Shown piece after piece: positions 60,811-64,000 of a DNA stretch of 64,000 bases. This DNA is from Acidobacteriota bacterium (GTDB taxonomy: Bacteria > Acidobacteriota > Thermoanaerobaculia > Multivoradales > Multivoraceae). Under the pieces are notes generated by a model. The model searched no databases. It saw only the letters and a program-made list of their open reading frames with translations, and was not told the DNA's origin. The position numbers and the translations under genes were made by a program. Position 1 is the first letter of the stretch; every line of letters starts with the position of its first letter. Where the stretch lies: NCBI GenBank assembly GCA_029263415.1, contig JAJCXN010000026.1, forward strand, positions 62,001-126,000. The letters are read 5' to 3'.

Positions 60811-62814
60811 TTACTGCTGTGCCTGCTGTTGAGTTGTTTCTGGGGCCTGCGGGAAGCCGGTGACGCCAAATTCCGCGAGTAGGGCTGGGGCGAGAGTACG
60901 CAGACTGTGCGCCGGTTGCTTGAGGGGGCGACTGGTGAACAACACCCCCGGGACGGTGCGGTGATCCATGATGTGGTCACCGGTCCAACGGGTCTCGTTG
61001 TTCGCTATGACTGGTTCGTCTCCGAGGCCGCCAACGGCGTTCTTGGACGAAGCGTGAGTCCCCTTGGCGTAGCCAACGATCAGGTCGGGTGCCATTTCGA
61101 TTCCGCCTTGGTACTCGAAGTCGGTGGTGCGAATGACCTCGGTGATCATCGCTTCACCGGTCTCGGGATGCACCGCGGCGAGAAGTTTCTCAGTGATCTC
61201 GGTGAGTAGAGCGTCCTTCTGAGCAAACGGCACGATGCCGTCACGTTCACGGCCCTTCTCGTTGATGTAGAGGCCGGAGAACCCGACTGCGTAGGCCTGA
61301 GATTGGCCCCAGTCGATGTTTGTGAAGTAGCCCTGGTCGTCCTTGCCGTAACCCCGGTCGGTGAGGTAGCCGTTCTCGCGCAGCCAGACATTGAGATTGA
61401 ACTCACGGCGCAACGAGGTGAAGCCGTGATCTGACATGACGACCAACAAGGTCTCAGGCGGCAAGGTGGCACGGGCGTGCCCGACGATCTCATCCAATTT
61501 CTCATAGAGCGATGGAACCAGATCTTCATAGGGCGCATCTTCCTCGGCGTCGTAGAACGGGTGTTCAGGATCGCGGCTGCGCCACAGAATGTGACCAGTG
61601 AGATCAGCGTTGCCGACGTAATAGAAGAGGAGGCCAGCGTCGCTCTCGACGAAGTTGTTGAGGACCCAGGGAAACTGCTCGTAGACGTCGCGACCCGCTT
61701 CTGCGGCTTGTGCTGCGAACTCTGCGGGGCCAAAGACGCCGTCGGTAATCGATTTGGTGTCTTCGGGCATGCCTTCGGTGTAGAACAGGCCGGTGGCCTC
61801 AGCGAGGTCTGCACCGAAGGAGGCGGGCGTGGTTACCGGGAAAGCCTGGTTGCGTGGGTCGACGTCAATCGGGGTGACGTAGAGCTCAAACTCAGGGTCG
61901 AGAGATCGCAGGTACATCCGCGCTATGCCACCGAGGTTGATGCCCGGCATCATGGCGAACTCGACATCTAGCCATGGTGTCCATTCGCCTACCTTGATCA
62001 CCGCCTCTTGGTCGCCCAGTTCGATTTTCACGGCATTGTTGTCCGGATCGAGGTAGACGGTGAAGTCTTGAGAGAGTTTGTCGTGCTCCTCACCCTCCAC
62101 TTCGCACTGCATCGGGTTGTCGGGGCCGTAGAGCTTCGCCTCAACGACGTTGTCATAGATGTCGAGCTCGTAGATCTCGCCACCGGTGATGTCTTCGCCA
62201 GCGAACGCGAACAGTTCCGAGGTGTAGTAAGAGTAGGTGCCCTCGGTACCGTTGAGGTCTTGTGTCCCCATCCCGGTGAGCTCGATCGAAGCCGTGCCCG
62301 AGGGCGGAAAATTGGCCGGCATACGAATGATGTGAGTTGGAACTCCGTTCTCTTCGAGGAGTTCCCAGAACGGCCTGCCGGTACGGAGCGATACATAGTC
62401 ACCGCCACCAAACGCGAAGTACTTGCCACCGATACATACTCCGAAGCCCTCTTCTCCAGTCTCAGTGGTTGAAGGGACCGGGAACATGGTCTCGGGATCG
62501 CGATGGATGAAGTCGAAGATGCCGTGGCCACCTGGATCCATGCCGGTCATGAAGCTTGACCAGGCGACCGGGCTCTGTGGAGGGATCGAGGTCTCAAGCG
62601 GCTGAAAGGTGCCTTGCTTGGCTAACTTGGAGATGTTCGGCAGTCGGCCCTCGTCCATCAGTTGGCGGGTGAGCGCCGGGTCCATTCCGTCGAAGCCGAG
62701 CACAACCACGCGCGGCCCTTCATAGGCAGCGTCACCACAGCCTGTTACGAGTGGTGCACAGGCCAATGCCGTTATTGCGATGAGCTTTGCGGCGGTTGGG
62801 GCGATACGACTCAT
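60811..62814 (-). CDS. Lipoprotein of the alkaline phosphatase / nucleotide pyrophosphatase family
   Basis: A 667-residue lipoprotein (lipobox VTGC). The type I phosphodiesterase fold shows VVVLGFDGMDPALTRQLMDE, LPNISKLAKQGTFQPL, IPPQSPVAWSSFMTGMDPGG, LTGHILWRSRDPEH, LLVVMSDHGFTSLRREFN and TGDHIMDHRTVPGVLF, giving the expected Asp/His metal ligands and a Ser/Thr nucleophile region. Substrate not predictable (nucleotide, phospholipid or phosphonate esters are all known in the family). The start ATG 62814 precedes the lipoprotein signal. A paralogue lies 38 bp upstream. Confidence 0.9.
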   Translation of the reverse strand: MSRIAPTAAKLIAITALACAPLVTGCGDAAYEGPRVVVLGFDGMDPALTRQLMDEGRLPNISKLAKQGTFQPLETSIPPQSPVAWSSFMTGMDPGGHGIFDFIHRDPETMFPVPSTTETGEEGFGVCIGGKYFAFGGGDYVSLRTGRPFWELLEENGVPTHIIRMPANFPPSGTASIELTGMGTQDLNGTEGTYSYYTSELFAFAGEDITGGEIYELDIYDNVVEAKLYGPDNPMQCEVEGEEHDKLSQDFTVYLDPDNNAVKIELGDQEAVIKVGEWTPWLDVEFAMMPGINLGGIARMYLRSLDPEFELYVTPIDVDPRNQAFPVTTPASFGADLAEATGLFYTEGMPEDTKSITDGVFGPAEFAAQAAEAGRDVYEQFPWVLNNFVESDAGLLFYYVGNADLTGHILWRSRDPEHPFYDAEEDAPYEDLVPSLYEKLDEIVGHARATLPPETLLVVMSDHGFTSLRREFNLNVWLRENGYLTDRGYGKDDQGYFTNIDWGQSQAYAVGFSGLYINEKGRERDGIVPFAQKDALLTEITEKLLAAVHPETGEAMITEVIRTTDFEYQGGIEMAPDLIVGYAKGTHASSKNAVGGLGDEPVIANNETRWTGDHIMDHRTVPGVLFTSRPLKQPAHSLRTLAPALLAEFGVTGFPQAPETTQQQAQQ

Positions 62815-62852
62815 TGAGTGGCCTTTGCTGAGCGGGCGACTGCTTGTGCGCC

Positions 62853-64000
62853 TCATGATGCGGTCAATCCAGGGAGGTTCTCTTTTGCCCAAAGCAATCG
62901 GCCTTCCATAAAGGCCGGAGCCTTAACACCAAAGAGCTCACACGCGGTTGGGGCGATGTCGAGCAACGAGGGGTCTTCGAGTTCTACTGCTCGATTGCAG
63001 AAGAAGACGCCAGGGACCAAGCGAGGGTCGATGCAGTGATCGCCGCTCCAAGCCTTGACGTTGTCTTCGAACATGGCGGTCGTCACTTGACCCGTGGCGC
63101 AATCCCACGATGTGCGGTAGCCCGAGTTAAATCCCATGAGGAGATCGGGTGCGTTGCGTTTGTAAGGGCCGGAATAGATCTTGTCGGTGTCGAACGCCTC
63201 GTTGATCGCAACTTCGTCGCAGTGATCGTCTCTGAGACCCTTGAGCTTCGCGACCATCTCATCCTTTAAGGCGGCCGCCTCTTCGCCAGGCTTGACGATG
63301 CCGTGCTCTTCGCGACCCTTGAGATTCAAGAAGACCCCGGACAAACCGAGTGCGTAGGCCTTGGTCTTGGACCAGTCGACATCTTGGAGCCAGTCCGTAG
63401 TGCCGTCAGCGCCTTCTTTCAAGGTGAGGTAACCCTCGTCGAGCAGCCACCGGTTGATGTTGACGCCGCGGCGGAAGGAGTCAAAGCCGTGATCGGAGAG
63501 CACCATCAGCAGGTCGTCGTCCTGCAACTTGTCCATGACCCGCCCAATCAGAGCGTCGTTGTGCTTGTAGAGTTCTTCGATCGCGTTGGCGTGTTCCGGG
63601 TTCTCAATGCCCTTTGCTGCAGGATGCCCTTCTTCAAGATAGCGCCAGAACATGTGCTGGATTCGGTCGGTACCGTCGAACACACAAACCAGACTGCCCT
63701 TCTTGAGCTGATCGAGTGAGGAGAAGAACATCTCCTCACGCTCTTTGTCGATGTCGTAACTCTGTTGAAGGAACACGCCGTCCGTGGTGACCTTCTCGTT
63801 GAGAGCCCAGGTGTCCTCAGCTAGACCGAGGGTGGAGTAGGGGCCTAACTTCTTCGATAGATAGGTCGAATAGTAGGACGGGTGAGAGACCGGCATTGCT
63901 GGCTTCTCGGGCGAGATGTTGATCGGAGACAAGTAGAGCGAGACCTCGCCAGTGTCGCCAGCCTCGGTGAGCAGCATGCGGGTGAGTCCGTCGACCTTGA
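62853..64000 (-). CDS. Alkaline phosphatase family protein, C-terminal part (runs off the window)
   Basis: The frame is open from the right edge to a stop at 62853, giving the last 382 or so residues of a type I phosphodiesterase/nucleotide pyrophosphatase family protein. Visible motifs are VCVFDGTDRIQHMFWRYLEE, LLMVLSDHGFDSFRRGVNIN and WSGDHCIDPRLVPGVFFCN. These match the metal-site segments of the downstream paralogue. The N-terminal nucleophile region and any signal peptide lie outside the window. An ATG at 63977 is internal, since coding sequence continues beyond it. Confidence 0.9.
   Translation of the reverse strand, partial: KVDGLTRMLLTEAGDTGEVSLYLSPINISPEKPAMPVSHPSYYSTYLSKKLGPYSTLGLAEDTWALNEKVTTDGVFLQQSYDIDKEREEMFFSSLDQLKKGSLVCVFDGTDRIQHMFWRYLEEGHPAAKGIENPEHANAIEELYKHNDALIGRVMDKLQDDDLLMVLSDHGFDSFRRGVNINRWLLDEGYLTLKEGADGTTDWLQDVDWSKTKAYALGLSGVFLNLKGREEHGIVKPGEEAAALKDEMVAKLKGLRDDHCDEVAINEAFDTDKIYSGPYKRNAPDLLMGFNSGYRTSWDCATGQVTTAMFEDNVKAWSGDHCIDPRLVPGVFFCNRAVELEDPSLLDIAPTACELFGVKAPAFMEGRLLWAKENLPGLTAS

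Overview
This is a chromosomal window of high-GC bacterial DNA (roughly 60 percent GC by eye), densely packed with genes on both strands. No rRNA, tRNA, CRISPR array, prophage or intact insertion sequence was found. The best guess at a source is an Acidobacteriota-like, Gram-negative, aerobic environmental bacterium. The evidence is a secreted protein of the 'VWFA-related Acidobacterial' type, DUF1592/DUF1552 proteins, a secreted M14 peptidase, a creatininase-like exported enzyme, PQQ-propeller and ankyrin proteins, a TonB-dependent receptor and many lipoprotein or Sec/Tat signals. The phylum is an inference from gene content, not from a marker tree.

Layout. 0-4 kb: the edge of a small membrane protein gene, a 17-bp tandem repeat, a secreted ankyrin/PQQ-propeller fusion, a lipoprotein and a VOC protein. 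4-17 kb: a coenzyme F420-linked region with two luciferase-like oxidoreductases, a PPOX flavin/F420 reductase-type protein, fused CofGH (FO synthase) and CofC. Between these lie two GT4 glycosyltransferases, a glutaredoxin and a 0.9-kb non-coding segment built from a large inverted repeat. 14.6-20 kb: divergent M14 peptidase and VWA-like protein genes. 20-26 kb: bacterial Elp3 and an Mre11/Rad50-like pair without a zinc hook. 26-31 kb: a signalling locus with a SpoIIE-type phosphatase, ECF sigma factor, zinc-finger anti-sigma factor and two DUF4252 proteins. 31-40 kb: DNA polymerase IV, DUF3820 and AddB/AddA-like helicase-nuclease genes.

40-47 kb: a CruF-like membrane protein, an aminoglycoside phosphotransferase-like protein, a SulP transporter, an alpha/beta hydrolase lipoprotein and an exported M20 amidohydrolase. 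47-59 kb: an export-rich block with a dihaem DUF1592 protein, TonB-dependent receptor, Tat-exported DUF1552 protein, ankyrin protein, creatininase-like protein, a propeller protein and a PHP phosphodiesterase. 59-64 kb: CrcB, a DUF2007 protein, a three-helix membrane protein, a 64-aa regulator-like protein and two tandem phosphodiesterase/nucleotide-pyrophosphatase family proteins, the second running off the window.

Functionally the window combines F420 biosynthesis and use, double-strand-break processing, and a periplasmic/outer-membrane degradative or redox module of unknown substrate. The last of these (DUF1592, TonB receptor, DUF1552, ankyrin, with creatininase and PHP enzymes next to it) is the best candidate for an undescribed system. 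No gene here is of a clearly unprecedented family, and all functional statements rest on motif recognition without database searches.
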